Assembly (NCBI GenBank): GCA_007570785.1
Contig: ML664662.1
Coordinates: 434,163 to 498,162, forward strand
Length of the DNA stretch: 64,000 nucleotides
Source: Antilocapra americana
Taxonomy: Eukaryota; Chordata; Mammalia; Artiodactyla; Antilocapridae
Reading direction: 5' to 3'
The position numbers and the translations under genes were made by a program. The notes beneath the pieces were generated by a model. The model was not told the DNA's origin, made no database searches, and saw only the letters and a list, made by a program, of their open reading frames with translations. This document shows positions 1 through 12,112 of the stretch, one piece after another; position 1 is the stretch's first letter; each line of letters opens with the position of its first letter.

Positions 1-963
1 GAAACAAAGATGCTTTTTTTTTTAACCTGATGATGTCCTAATGACATTCTATACTTTTGCCCCTTTCCATTCTGCTTGACTACCCTGTAGTTAGCTAGGG
101 TGTGACTCAGTTACACCATGAATGGAGCTGTTTTCAGTCCAGCTATTTATAGTATCTCTGTGGGTTACCTGACTCCAAGCTACTCAGTTTCAGGACTTCT
201 AAGTCATAGATTCATTCATTAGGTAGACATTTTTGAGTACCATCTGTGTTTCATGACAGCATTCCAGGGAGAAGGAAGAAAGCAATTCCTGTTGATTATC
301 TACCCTGTGGGGGACACTGACCCCTGGACAAATTCTTTGTGTCTTATCAGCTCCATTAACATGTTTTGTTCCTTCTTCTGAGAGGAGGGAATTGGTGAAC
401 CTGGAATCTCTCGGTCAGCTCAATGACTGTGTTGTCCTTACTGCCTTCTTGTGTGTAATTGTTCAGTGTTGAGTCTACCAGTCTCGTCATCATCAACAAC
501 AGTGAAAACTCAGCAAGAAAACGACTGCTCTGCTAAAGTCATTTCCGAAGCTCAAGGAATCTCAGGCAGAGTGCCCAGATTGTCTTTCTTTACTGACTTC
601 TTTAAGACAGTCTCTGAAAAACACCTGTACTGTGTTCTATGTCTCCAGAAGGACCCAGTTCTTAGAAAGAGATCCTGGAGAAACATGATTTTAACTAAGA
701 GCAGTGAAATGGTAGCAACAGGAAGCTGTTTTTTCCAGTCAGCTCTGGAACATCGGCCCAGAGTTACTTCCTGGGTTCCACCAAGGCTGCCCCACCAGAA
801 TGGTACCAGTAGCTAATGTTACCTTTATTCATTCAAGAGGCTCATGATTGTTATTACTTAATTAATTTTCCTTAATTGTAATCGCAAAACTTCCAACCTA
901 GCAAAGGAGGCCCACAAGTAAGATCCAAGAAGAAGCTAACCGAGGTCTAAAAGCTAAGGTATA
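1..963. other. Non-repetitive flank, no gene recognised
   Basis: I see no repeat family, RNA gene or splice-bounded exon. An open frame of 121 codons at 451-816 (+) has no recognisable motif and no promoter or splice context, and such lengths are expected by chance here. Confidence 0.4.
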
Positions 964-1154
964 GGGACTTCCCTGGTGATCCAGTGGCTAAGATTCTGTA
1001 TTCCCAATGCAGGGGGCCTGGGTTCAATCCCTGGTTAGGGAACTAGATCCCACATGCTGTTAACTAAAGATCCCACATTCTGAAACTAAGATCCAGCACT
1101 GCCAAATAAATAAAAAAAGAAAAGAAAAATGCATATCTTTAAAAAAAATTTTAA
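964..1154 (+). mobile_element. CHR-type tRNA-derived SINE
   Basis: It begins with the family signature (gggacttccctggtgatcc), has the tRNA-like B-box region (gggttcaatccctgg) and ends in an A-rich tail. It is bounded by a 16-bp target-site duplication, taaaagctaaggtata at 948-963 and taaaagctaaagtata at 1155-1170, with one mismatch. Confidence 0.85.
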
Positions 1155-1341
1155 TAAAAGCTAAAGTATAAATGCTGGGGAGATTCTTGATGTCCCCTTG
1201 TGCTGAGCATGCAGAAGGATAAGTCAGCACATCTTCATGGGAGTAGACAGTAGTTTGGAACTGAAATTTTGGTGCACTTAGTAAACTGTTTGGGGGTTAA
1301 TCTGGGTGCTAGTTATGTACTGTTATATAAAAGACACCCTA

Positions 1342-1472
1342 GGGACTTCCCTGGCAGTCCAGTGGTTAAGACTCGATGCTTCCAATGCAGGGGGCATGGG
1401 TTTGATATCTGGTTGGGGGAATAAGATCCTGCACGCCACTCAGTGGGGCCAAAAATAAATAAATAAATAAAA
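1342..1472 (+). mobile_element. CHR-type SINE
   Basis: It carries the family 5' signature and an (aaat)n tail. It abuts the antisense Bov-tA that follows, so the two form a composite SINE cluster. Confidence 0.8.
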
Positions 1473-1650
1473 TAGCCCTATGGACCATAGTCTGCCAGGC
1501 TCCTCTGTCCATGGGATTCTCCGGGTAAGAATACCAGAGTGGGTTGCCGTGCCCTCCTTCAGGGGATCTTCCCAACCCAGGGATCAAACCCTAGTCTCAG
1601 GCATCTCCTGCTTTGGCATGCAGGTTCTTTACCACTAGCCACACAGTTCT
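1473..1650 (-). mobile_element. Bov-tA SINE
   Basis: Reading antisense, it shows the BovB-derived tail (gccaggctcctctgtccatg) followed by the tRNA-derived head ending near ttctttaccactagccac. The 3' end is truncated at the junction with the preceding SINE. Confidence 0.8.
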
Positions 1651-1654
1651 GAGG

Positions 1655-3057
1655 GATGATAAAAAAAAAAAGGCTCAGCTGTGCGGTGCTTCCTTGAGGT
1701 TCTGAATTTGGTTGAAGTCAAATGGTGCATAAGGAGGGACTTATCTGAACCTTCTTCACTCTCACTGGCCCCTGGGTTGGAGTGGCTGGAAAGCAGCTGT
1801 GGGCTTCCTTACAGCATGGCAGTCTCCAAGGACTTGGGCTTCTTGAAGCCAGCATGGCAGCCAAAGCATGTGTTCCAAGAGACTACAGTGTTCTGTTAGA
1901 CAAAAAACAAGTTCCGGGGTCAGTCAGGGTCCCGGACCATGAAAACCAGTCCTCTGTAGAACTATGGAGCAGGCAGGAGATTTCAAACATCAGTATTAAA
2001 GCAGGACTTATACGCGAGTATGTGAGTGGTGGGATACACACGCTACCTTGCATGCCTTTCCCAACACCAGGTATGGAACCCAAGCTCTCAGGCTCGGAGG
2101 TGCCAGTCTGCAGGCCAGGACACTGCCGCACCCAAGCTTTCTTTACCTTCACCATTCTTTTTGCTCACCACTGTCTGTCACCATGCCAGGCAAAGTAATT
2201 CCACCTCAGACTATCTTTTTTCACTTTTGTCCTCCTTCACCTTTTCCCCAGAGCTTCTTTCCAACTAGTACGTAGTTAGTTCAGTAATATCTCTCCCTCT
2301 TTTAATTCCGTGTACTAGCCCAAGCCCCGCCTAACCATGGCTGATGTTAAACCAGAGAGCTTTTAGGGCCGTGGTTGTATTGAAAAAAGGCTATACATTG
2401 TGAACTAAAATTAGACCAAAAGTACCAGTGACTTCCAGTCCTTAAACTCTTTGAAAGTACTCAGAAGTACCTATTAAAATCTTCCTAAAAGTTAATGGCT
2501 TCTTTTCTACTTTCCATTAAGTGTGTTTTGGGTTTTTTTTAAGTACTAGTGATTTGGATGAATAAAACCTGTCCTATTTTCTGTCCTGAAATTGTTTTTC
2601 CTTTGTTTCTTTAAAAATTATTTTTGTAAAATGACAGTTTGTTTCCTACTAAGTTTTAATTATAAGATATGGGTATTTCAGCCATAATATAACATATATA
2701 GAATTTTGAGGTCTAGCCTAGAAATCTAACAACCATTTTAAACATTACTGTTTTCCTCTGGGAAAAAGCATTCCAAGCTTGAAACCACAAACTTCAGCAT
2801 GGCATTTTGTGGACACACCCCATTTGTTTCTGACTTCTGCCTACTCATTCTCTTCTTTCCATGGAGTTATATCATGAACTTGGATTTGATTGTATTACAT
2901 TAAGAAACTGAAAAGCAAAGTTGATGGGGGAAGTTTCAAAATATTCTGTATCTTCATGCCATGCTGTCAGCATCTGTGAAAATCTTTAACCTTACTGTAA
3001 AACCAGAGAAATGCAGGCATTTCCCTTTAGGAACAATTTTCCATTTAAACAAACTGC
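1655..3057. other. Mostly unassigned sequence
   Basis: No gene is recognised. Overlapping ORFs on both strands between 1680 and 2275 have no family motif. The part around 1780-1900 (repeated gcatggcag, then ccaagaga) resembles old mammalian DNA-transposon-type repeats, but I cannot name a family. Confidence 0.3.
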
Positions 3058-3165
3058 TGGAATCCAGTGGTTAAGACTCTGCGCTTCCACTGCAGGGAGT
3101 TTGGGTTCCATTCCACATCCCACAGGCCCCACAACGCAGCCAAAAAACAACACCAAAAAAGTGAT
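3058..3165 (+). mobile_element. CHR-type SINE, 5' truncated
   Basis: It starts inside the element (atccagtggttaagactctg) and ends with the gccaaaaaac A-rich tail. Confidence 0.75.
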
Positions 3166-3733
3166 GGTTGACATTCCTGGCCAGTTTTACAACAGCACTG
3201 TCTGGGCTGGTGACTCTGGGGTCGCTTTCCACATTTATCTGCTTTCCCTCAGCTGTGCCTTTCAAGCTGCTGGTGCCCAAAGATTGAGAAGACAGTGGGA
3301 ACAGTTGTGACAGCAGAACTAAAAACAAAATCCTTCCTACGGGTCCTAACACAAAAAGTTCTTCATACATTAGTATTCTGGTAAACAGACCAACTGACTT
3401 GCAGCCCTCTAGCTAGACAAAGATGTGGATTTGCAACAAATGTTATTATTTCATAAAGAGAATCACCCTGGGCAATCGTAGAGAAATTAGAAATAGGATT
3501 TCAGCTAGCCACAATTTTCTGGAATCCCAGCATGTCTGTTCCATAAAATAAGAAATGCCTTTATGCAGATATTTGTTAATTATGGGTGGTTTTTTATTTA
3601 AACATGCTCATTTTTTCCCTTGAATTATTTTATCGGGGCATGCCAGAGGGACTTTGGGATAAGCCACAATTTGTTTATTTAAAATTGAAGTATTGTTGAC
3701 TTACAATATTGTATTAGTTTCAGGTATACAACA

Positions 3734-5295
3734 AATATGCAGAAGAACTATACAAAAAAGATCTTCATGACCCAGATAACTACAATGGTGAGGTTAGAGC
3801 CAGACATCCTGGAATAAGAAGTCAAGAGGGCCTTAGGAATCATCACTACGAACAAAGCTAGTGGAGGTGATGGAATTCCAGTTGAGCTACTTCAAATCCT
3901 AAAAGATGATGCTGTGAAAGTGCTGCACTCAATATGCCAGCAAATTTGGAAAACTCAGCAATGACCACAGGACTGGAAAAGGTCAGTTTTCATTCCAGTC
4001 CCAAAGAGCAGTGCCAAAGAATGCTCAAACTACCACACAATTGCACTCATCTCACATGCTAGTAAAGTAATGCTCAAAATTCTCCAAGCCAGGCTTCAGC
4101 AATACGTGAACTATGAACTTCCAGATGTTCAAGCTGGTTTTAGAAAAGGCAGAGGAACCAGAGATCAAATTGCCAACATTCACTGGATCATCGAAAAAGC
4201 AAGAGAGTTCCAGAAAAACATCTACTTCTGCTTTATTGACTATGCCAAAGCTTTTGACTATGTGGATCACAATAAACTGTGGAAACTTCTGAAGGAGATG
4301 GGAATACCAAACCATCTGACCTGTCTCTTGAGAAACCTGTATGCAGGTCAGGAAGCAACAGTTAGAACTGGACATAGAACAACAGACTGGTTCCAAATAG
4401 GAAAAGGAATAAGTCAAGGCTGTATATTGTCACCCTGTTTATTTAACTTATATGCAGAGTACATCATGCGAAATGCCGGGCTGGATGAAGTACAAGCTGG
4501 GATTAAGATTGCCAGGAGAAATATCAATAACCTCAGATATGCAGATGACACCACCTTTATGGCAGAAAGTGAAAAACTAAAGAGCCTCTTGATGAAAATG
4601 AAAGAGGAGAGTAAAAAAGCTGGCTTAAAACTCAACATTCAGAAAACAAAGATCATGGCATCCAGTCCCATCACTTCATGGCAAATAGATGGGGAAACAA
4701 TGGAAACAGTGACAGACTTTATTTTCTTGGGCTCCAAAATCATTGCAGATGGTGACTGAAGCCATGAAGTTAAAAGATGGTTGCTCCTTGGAAGAAAAGC
4801 TATGACCAACCTAGACAGCATATTAAAAACCAGAGACATTACTTTGCCAACAAAGGTCTGTCTAGTCAAAGCTATGGTTTTTCCAGTAGTAATGTATGAA
4901 TGAGACTTGGACTATAAAGAGGGCTGAGCACCGAAAAATTGATGCTTTTGAAGTGTGGTGTTGGAGAAGACTCTTGAGAGTCCCTTGGACTGCAAGGAGA
5001 TCCAACCAGTCCATCTTACAGGAAATCAGTCCTGAATATTCATTGGAAGGACTGATGCTGGAGCTGAAATGCTAAGAACTGACTCATTGGCAAAGACCCT
5101 AATGCTGGGAAAGATTGAAGGCAGGAGGAGAAGGGGATGATAGATGATGAGGTGGTTGGATGGCATCACCAACTCGATGGACATAAATTTGAGCAAGCTC
5201 TGGGAGTTGGTGATGGACAGGGAAGCCTGGAGTGCTGCAGTCCATGGGGTTTCAAAGAGTCAGACATGACTGAGTGACTGAACTGAACTGAACTG
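3734..5295 (+). mobile_element. BovB (RTE) LINE, 5' truncated
   Basis: BovB is a non-LTR retrotransposon of the RTE clade, abundant in ruminants. This copy starts within ORF2, carries the reverse-transcriptase core and ends in the typical short tandem tail (gaactgaactgaactg) rather than poly(A). An 8-bp duplication, atacaaca, flanks it at 3726-3733 and 5296-5303, where it interrupts an older antisense L1. In-frame stops upstream of 4070 and a stop at 4757-4759 show that it cannot make a full protein. Confidence 0.92.
4070..4759 (+). pseudogene. BovB ORF2 reverse-transcriptase relic (229 codons)
   Basis: This is the longest retrotransposon reading frame in the window. It covers the fingers and palm of an RTE-type reverse transcriptase. 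Motif A is IDYAKAFDYVD at residues 56-66, with the catalytic Asp near residue 57. Motif B is GISQGCILSP at about 113-122. Motif C is YADD at 157-160. All three catalytic aspartates are therefore still encoded. The frame lacks the N-terminal apurinic-type endonuclease, which is absent or broken by stops upstream. It ends at TGA just after residues DGD, where related copies continue with a Cys codon. The conserved C-terminal remainder can still be followed in the DNA to about 5280. No function is expected, because start, endonuclease and C-terminus are all missing. Confidence 0.88.
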
Positions 5296-6114
5296 ATACA
5301 ACATAGTAATTTGATATTTTTGTAGATTATACTGCATACAAAGCTTTTTATAAAATATTGGCTATATTCTCTCTACTGTATATTACATCGTTGTAATTTA
5401 TTTTATACCTAGTAATTGAATCCCCGTCAATTTTACCCTTCCCCCACACCCCTCACTCATCAGTAACCACTACTTTGTTATCTGTATCTGTATGTCTGTT
5501 TCAGTTCTGTTCTATTTGTTTATTTTTTAGATTCCACTTATAAGTGAAAACATACAGTATTTGTCTTTCTCTGACTTATTTCACTAAGCATAATACCCTC
5601 TGGGTCCATCCATGTTGTCACAAATGGCAAGATTTCACTTTTTCTGTGGCTGAGTAATATTCTACTGTATATACATACCACATAAATACACTACATCTTT
5701 ATCCATTCATCTATTGATGGACACTTAGGTTGCTTCTATCCCTTGGCAATTGTAAATAATGCTGCTATAAACATCGGGGTGCATGTATCCTTTTGAATTA
5801 GTCTTGATTTTCTTCTGATAACTACCCAGGAGTGGATTGTTGGCTCATATGGTAGCTCTGTTTTTACTTTTTTGAGGAATCTCCATACTGTCTTTCATAG
5901 CTGGTATACCAGTTTACATTCCCATAGCGCGCTAGGGTTCCTTTTTCTCCCCATCCTGGCCAACACTTATTCTTTCTTGCCTTTTTGACACTAGCCATGC
6001 TGACAAGCATGAGGCAACATCTCATTATGGTTTTGATTTACATTTCCCTGATTAATGATTTTGAGCATCTTTTCTTGTGACTGTTGGCCACTTGTATGTC
6101 TTCTTTGGAAAAAT

Positions 6115-6270
6115 GCCTATTCAGCTCCTCTGTCCATCTTTTAATCAAGTTGTTTTCTTTTTGGAGATTGAGTCGTATGAGAAAAAAAAAAATATATATA
6201 TAACTCATACGACTCAATCTCCAAAAAGAAAACAACTTAATTAAAAGATGGACAGAGGAGCTGAATAGGC
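6115..6270. repeat. Near-perfect inverted repeat, 67-bp arms
   Basis: The left arm is 6115-6181 and the right arm 6204-6270. They are reverse complements with a single mismatch (aatcaag against aattaag) around a 22-bp A/T-only loop. The left arm is ordinary antisense L1 sequence. The right arm is an inverted copy of it inserted before the L1 resumes at about 6280. Confidence 0.95.
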
Positions 6271-6802
6271 TAGCTATCTTACACCTTTATATATTTTTTT
6301 ATATTAACCTCTTATCAGACTAACAGTTTGTAAATATCTTCTCCCATTCAGTAGGTTGTCTTTTCATTTTGTTGGTGGTTTCCTTTGCTGTGTAAAAGCT
6401 TTTAAGTTTGTCCCTCCTGTTTGTTTACTTTTGCTTTTGTTGTCCTTGCCCGAGGAGACAGATCAAAAAAATGCTCTAAGATCAATGTCAAAGAGCATAC
6501 TGCCTATGTTCTCTTGCAGGAGTTTTATGATTTTGGGTCTTATGTTTATGCTTTTGATCCATTTTGAGTTTATTTTTATATATGGTGTAAGAAAATGTTC
6601 TAATTTCTTTTACATGTAGCTGTCCAGTTTTTCCAGCACCACTTATTGAAGAGACTGTCATTTCCCCATTGTACATTCTTGCCTCCTTTGTCATAGGTTA
6701 ACTGACCCTATGTGTGTGGGTTTATTTCTGGATAAGCCATAATTCTTAAACTTTAACAAGACATAGAAATTTTGACTTAAGCCAGGGATGAGAGGAGAGA
6801 AT

Positions 6803-6922
6803 CTTTTTCTTTTATGGCCACACCTAGTGGCATATGGAATCTTAGTTCCCCGACCAGGGAATGAATTTGTGCACCCTCCAGTGGAAGCTCATAGTCCTAA
6901 TCCCTGGAGCACCAGGGAGTGA
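6803..6922 (-). mobile_element. CHR-type SINE
   Basis: Antisense family signature from ttatggccacacc to gcaccagggag. Confidence 0.75.
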
Positions 6923-7568
6923 GATGAGGGAACCTTTTTAAAGAGACACCAAATATTTATTTGTCACCACTCAATCTCATGAAATCACTGCCTGAAAATT
7001 AATCTGTCACCATGTCAGGCCTCCTAAACGGGTAAAGAAAAGCAGAGTCATCTTCTATTGAATAGCACCTGTCAGAGGGTTGCCAAAACTCTGAAAAGAC
7101 TTCTCAAGCAATGTTAACTATGCAATCCACAGCTAGAGCATAGACCAGCTTCCACAAGAGATGCCAGTACGACCTGAGATGTAATATTTCAAATTGCAAA
7201 TATCCCCTTACTGTGGAAGAATAAATTGCGGTCAACCTTTATGGACAGCAATTTTGTCAATATTAAAATCCTTAAATAAAGGATTTATACCCTTCCATTT
7301 AGAAACTCCACTTCTAGAATTGCATTAAAATAAATCAAAGATACATTTTGAAAATGTATGTAAGAAGATGTTTATCACAGTATTATTTACAATACAAAGA
7401 CAAGCAAAAGAAACCAATATGAAAAAATAGGGCACCCAAAGGACTGAGTACTCTGAAGTCATTTAAGTCATTAAAGTTCTAGAAAAATCTTTAATGTCCA
7501 TGATACCTTAAGTAGAAAGAAGCAGGTCACAAAGGAGCATCTTGTCCAGATTTTGAGGGGTGTGTATA
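6923..7568. other. Old L1-like and unassigned sequence
   Basis: Positions 7180-7440 (a sensor-like run of tattaaaatcctt, then acagtattatttacaat) resemble the 3' region of an old sense-strand L1. The rest is unassigned and no gene is seen. Confidence 0.4.
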
Positions 7569-7688
7569 CATTTTTTTTGGCTATGCTAAGTGGCTTGTGT
7601 GATCTTAGTTCCCTGACCAGAGATTGAACTGGGGCCCTTGGCAGTGAGAGCGTGGAGCCCCAATCACTGGACTGCCAGGGAATTCCCA
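7569..7688 (-). mobile_element. CHR-type SINE
   Basis: Poly(T) at 7570-7577, then ggctatgctaagtggcttg through to ggactgccagggaattccc. Confidence 0.85.
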
Positions 7689-9463
7689 AAAGTGATTTTA
7701 GAGTCTTCTTTGTGCCCATTTTATTTTCCAATTTTACAGTGCACATATAAGTTACATATATAATACAATCAGGAAGAAACATATTCTAACAAAATAGTAG
7801 TTCTGTAAGGCCCCTTTGTTCTCCTCTTCTGAACTTTTCATTTGTGTCACAAATCCCTTTGTAAATCTGAGGAAAATTGTAAATTTTCTCCCCAGAAGTG
7901 TAAATACCCATCATCAGATTTCACCAAACATTTCTGGGGATTTACCACCTACAGGTTGATAGGTCCCAAGTTAAGAACTGTCCACCCACAGTCTGAGTGG
8001 CTTCCACCTTGTGGATTTAGTCACTCCAGTGGTGTCGGGGTCTCCTCTGTCACTCCAAGAGCATGGACATGCCCGTCAGCCTCTGTGGATTCATGGACCC
8101 AAGCAGGTAGTTTGAAAGTGCGCTAGGATAGCCTCTCAGAGCAACATCAACAACTGAGAGGTGTGAGTGGAGAAGATCACAGTGTTCAGGATCTCGCCTG
8201 TGAAGCCAGAGTGCAAAGAGTAGAGCACTCAGGCCCCTTGTGTGGCTCCCTAATGAGCCCTAGTCACTTGACGGTCCTAGGCGACTGGGATCTATGTACT
8301 CAGATGACTGCTATTTAGATGCAGCCAGCATGATCCTGAGTCTCTGAAAATTAATAGCAAGGTGTCATCGTTGAGAAACCTGACTCCATGAAGGAATAAA
8401 ATGATGAGAGCAGAAAGTTATGACACTGGAAAAGCACAGTCACCGGGCGGGTTTCTGTCACAAGTGAAGAGGGACATAGAGCTTCAAGCCACAATCTCAC
8501 TAGACTACAGAGGAAGATCACACACGTGGGCCTCACACACAGGCACAGGCTGAGTCTGAGGAAGTCTGTGAAGGCTGGTTTCTGCAGACTTGGAGTCAGA
8601 GCCCTTCGGAAAGCCTCTGAGGTGGCTAGCCTGCAATGATTCCATTCACCAAGACCACAAATACAGGAGGCAGAGCTAAGTGGGAGGGCATAACGATGAT
8701 GATGCCCTGCTGTGGGCTTGTTAATCTGAGGAGCCTGCAGGCATCCGAGTGGAAATGACCAGCGGGCATTAGGAAATAGGGAGCAGGAGCCACTAAGTAG
8801 CCAGATGACGTGGCTGCTAAAACAAACACGATATTAGGCTGCATTTATAGCTGTGTAGTATTTAGACAGAGGCTGTTTGCCAGTCAGATCTTAGGTGGAG
8901 TGCACCTCATTGTATCACTAGCAGTGGGGAGGGAGTGGGCATAGTTTCAGACTGACGTTAGTAACCCAGCTCAGAACAGGTCTGGGTGTGGTGGGGGATG
9001 GGGGGTGAGCAGGATGGTAGAAGAACTGGAAGTTGTGGTATACACACTATGAAAAACTAGATGTCATTGTTTTCCGGAAAAGGAACTCTAAAGTTGAATG
9101 CTTAGTGGGTAACCAATAGGAAAATGGAACCCTCTACAGAGACACCAAGCGACAGTAACTGTGAACTTACAGAGCGAGGTTCCAAATTGGCATATGTCAT
9201 CATATACAGATTTACAAAAGAAATGGTTCCTGGACTCTGGGGGTCAAGGATAGGAAAGGTCTGAGAGTAGGAAGTAGAAAATAGATGAAGAGATTTGAGG
9301 TAGAGGTGGGTAGAAGTTGCCATGTCTGAGACCCCACCTACCTCCTAAAAATGAGAGTTTATATGAGGAAGGATGTATGTGGGAGGTGTCGCCTTTTAAC
9401 CCAAAGCCTAATAAGGTGTCCCTCTGAGCCATGTCCTCACTGCCTCTTGAAAGCAGAGCCTGA
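7689..9463. other. Unassigned intergenic sequence
   Basis: No gene, RNA or nameable repeat is recognised. Short ORFs on both strands are not supported by splice sites or motifs. Confidence 0.3.
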
Positions 9464-9690
9464 CACTGAAACATGTAAATTATCATATGTGAAATCAATC
9501 GCCAGCCCTGGTTTGATGCTGGGTGCTCAGGGCTGGTGCACCGGGATGACCCAGAGAGATGGAATCGAGAGGGAGGTGGGAGGGGGATTCTGGAAGGGGA
9601 ACACATGTATATCCATGGCGGATTCATGTCAATATATGGCAAAACCAATACGATAATGTAAAGAAAAATAAATTAAAAAGAAAAAGAAAA
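9464..9690 (+). mobile_element. Very short 5'-truncated ruminant L1 (3' end)
   Basis: It holds only the last ~200 bp of ruminant L1: the gaaacatgtaaattatcata segment, the GA-rich gggaggtgggaggggg stretch, and an A-rich tail. Target-site copies aagcagagcctga (9451-9463) and aagcaaagcctga (9691-9703) flank it, with one mismatch. Confidence 0.8.
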
Positions 9691-9757
9691 AAGCAAAGCC
9701 TGAGAAAAGGGCTTTGTGTAGTTTTTTTTTGTGTGTGTGTATGTGGAATTGTCCCAA

Positions 9758-9966
9758 GGGTTTCCTTTGTAGCTCAGATGGTAAAGAATCTGCCTACAAT
9801 GCAGGAGACCTGGGTTGGATCCCTGGGTCAAGGAAATCCCCTGGAGAAGGGCATGGCAACCCACTCCAGTATTCTTGCCTGGGGAATCCCATGGACAGAG
9901 GAGCCTGGTGGGCTACAGTCCATGAGGTCACAAAGAGTCAGACACAACTGAGCCACTAATACTTCC
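9758..9966 (+). mobile_element. Bov-tA SINE
   Basis: Complete sense copy: tRNA-like head (tagctcagatggtaaagaat), B-box, and BovB-derived tail ending gacacaactgagccactaa. Confidence 0.9.
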
Positions 9967-10974
9967 CATTTCCCCAAGGAACAGGAATGAAGGACAGGGA
10001 AGAGTGAAAGGGAAGAAGGGAATGCCATTCCAAGTTCATCATTATTGTATGGAACTGGGGTCTCATATCACTGGGGACTTCCTGAGGAGCCCGTAAAAAG
10101 TGCCTCAGGAATGTCTGTCTGAGTGATGGAAAAAGGCAGTATTTTAAAAATTTTTATTCAGGCTCCAAGCCTGAATAGATTGAGGGTTGCACTTAGGGTG
10201 TTTGCACACATTTAGAATGTCACATGTAGAATGTGAGGTTCCCCCAGCCACAAAGAAGCCCAGGCCCCAGTGAGAGGTGCTAGTTCAGCAGAGGGACATG
10301 CTGTTGCCGGGGCCCCAGGGACTGGGTCAGCTCCATACCTGAGAAAGTTAAAGCAGGCTGGAGACTGGTGTCTCTTCCCACCCCGGACATCTAAAGGGCA
10401 AATGACAGGCTCATTGCCTTGGTGACTAAGACAGGAGAGAACTGCCATGTTGGATCAGCCTATACTGTGTTGGGAGAAAGGTTGTCTGGGCATTTCCTTG
10501 GCCCTGAAAGGAGACAGTGTCCTTACAGGTTGTCTCAGACTACCCAAGAGGACTTCTGGGGTGGGGAGTGAGGAGACCTCTACTTTGAGAGAAGCTGGGA
10601 GGTACTGCCATCACAATGCCCACAAACACTCTCGAGGAAGAGAGAATCAGCTCTAGATACCTGCCAGGCCCAGAGAGAGAACCATGTCAAGAGACACCAC
10701 TCCTTTCCCTACTCCACCCTCCCGATGAGGAGCTGGAGGTGAGGAAGGGAAGGGGCAGTGCAAGATGGAGAAACAGAAAGGGAAGTCAGTCACACAGGCC
10801 TGAGCTGGGGGAGGGGAGAAGTTATGAAGATTATCTTGGGCTGGATATTCTAATTATGGGAGAGAGGCTGTATTTGTTACTTTGAAGGACTCAAAGGCTC
10901 TTTGTTACCTGAGACTGAGCTGAAAGGTAATGGGGTCCATTGGAATATTTATCTAGTAACGGCATTTATTTATT
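9967..10974. other. Unassigned sequence
   Basis: Moderately GC-rich. Short ORFs at 10447-10885 (+) have no recognisable motif. I see no gene. Confidence 0.3.
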
Positions 10975-11580
10975 CAGTGTCCTGATTCTCCAGAGAAACA
11001 GAACCCATAGGATGTGGGTATATATATAGAAAGGGATTTATTATAAGGAATCAGCTCATGCTATTGTGGAGCCTGACAAGTCCCAAGGTCAAGCTGGAGA
11101 CCCACAGAGCTGATAAGGTAGTCCAGGCCAAGTGACAGCAGTCTCAAGACCAAGAAAGAGCCAATGTTTCAGTTCCAGTCTGAAGGCAGGAAAAAAACAA
11201 TGTACCAGTTCAAAGACAGCCAGGTGGGAGGCATTCCCTCTTTAGTCTATTCAGGCCTTCAACTGATTGGAACAGGCCCACCCACATGCAGGAAGGCAAT
11301 TTGCTTGCTCTACAGATTCAAATGTTAACCTCATTCAAAAACACCCTCACAGAGGAATTCCCTGGTGGTCCAGTGGTTAGGACTTGGTGCTTTCACTCAC
11401 AGGGCCCACGTTGGATCCCTGGTTGAAGAGCTAAGATCCTGGAAGCTGTGCAGCATGGCTGAAAAAACAAAACAAACAAAAAAAATCCCAAAACACCCTC
11501 AGACACACCCAGAATAATGTTTGATCAAATATCTGGTTCCCTGTGGTCCAGTCAAGTTGACATATAAAATAAACCATCAC
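10975..11580 (+). mobile_element. Old mammalian interspersed repeat, split by a SINE
   Basis: The sequence runs from ctgattctccagagaaacag to caagttgacatataaaataa, a familiar old mammalian repeat whose family I do not name. A CHR SINE interrupts it at 11350-11489. Confidence 0.5.
11350..11489 (+). mobile_element. CHR-type SINE
   Basis: Inserted into the older repeat with target copies of aaaacaccctca at about 11338-11349 and 11490-11501. Confidence 0.85.
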
Positions 11581-11599
11581 TTTCAGGAGATACATTTTA

Positions 11600-11806
11600 A
11601 AATTGTATTTATTTGGCTCCAATGAGTCTTAGTTGCAGCACTCAGGATCTTCAATCTTCTTTGCAGCATGTAGACTCTTTAATTGCAGCATGCAAACTCT
11701 TAGTTGCAGCATGTGGGGTCTAATTCCCAGACCAGGGATATCAAACCCGGGCCCCCTGCATTGGCAGTTTGGAGTCTTAGCCACTGAATCAGCAGGTAAG
11801 TCCCCA
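11600..11806 (-). mobile_element. CHR-type SINE, longer variant
   Basis: An antisense element in which a ~25-bp unit (ttgcagcatg plus spacer) is repeated three to four times before the usual head. Confidence 0.75.
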
Positions 11807-12112
11807 CTGAATGGGTTTTCTAAGTGACTCAATAAAAGTCATATTTTCATTATATGCAAGTCAAGCATAGACAACATGCCAGTTACACCCTTAGACCTAG
11901 CTCAGGACTTCCTGTGGGGCCTACTGAACCTGACTCTGATCCTTGGCTACCCTGTCCCCTTCCATCTTCCTCCTCTGTCTTGAGGCCTTGTTAGTAGCTT
12001 CCTGGCTTTTAGTTTTGGGCTCCATCCTCTGAACTGCAGGCAGCACCCCATAGTTATAACCCTAAGGAATTCACTGTTACATGTGGTCTTGTGCATGAGT
12101 GCTCAGTCATGG

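Larger units (their letters stand above)
3672..6729 (-). mobile_element. 5'-truncated L1, antisense, split by BovB
   Basis: The 3' UTR-type sequence begins at 3672 (aaattgaagtattgttgactt) and continues after the BovB insertion with the standard antisense L1 3' region. It is bounded by a 15-bp target-site duplication, ggataagccacaatt at 3657-3671 and ggataagccataatt at 6730-6744, with one mismatch. It contains the large inverted repeat described separately. No intact ORF2 remains. Confidence 0.85.
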
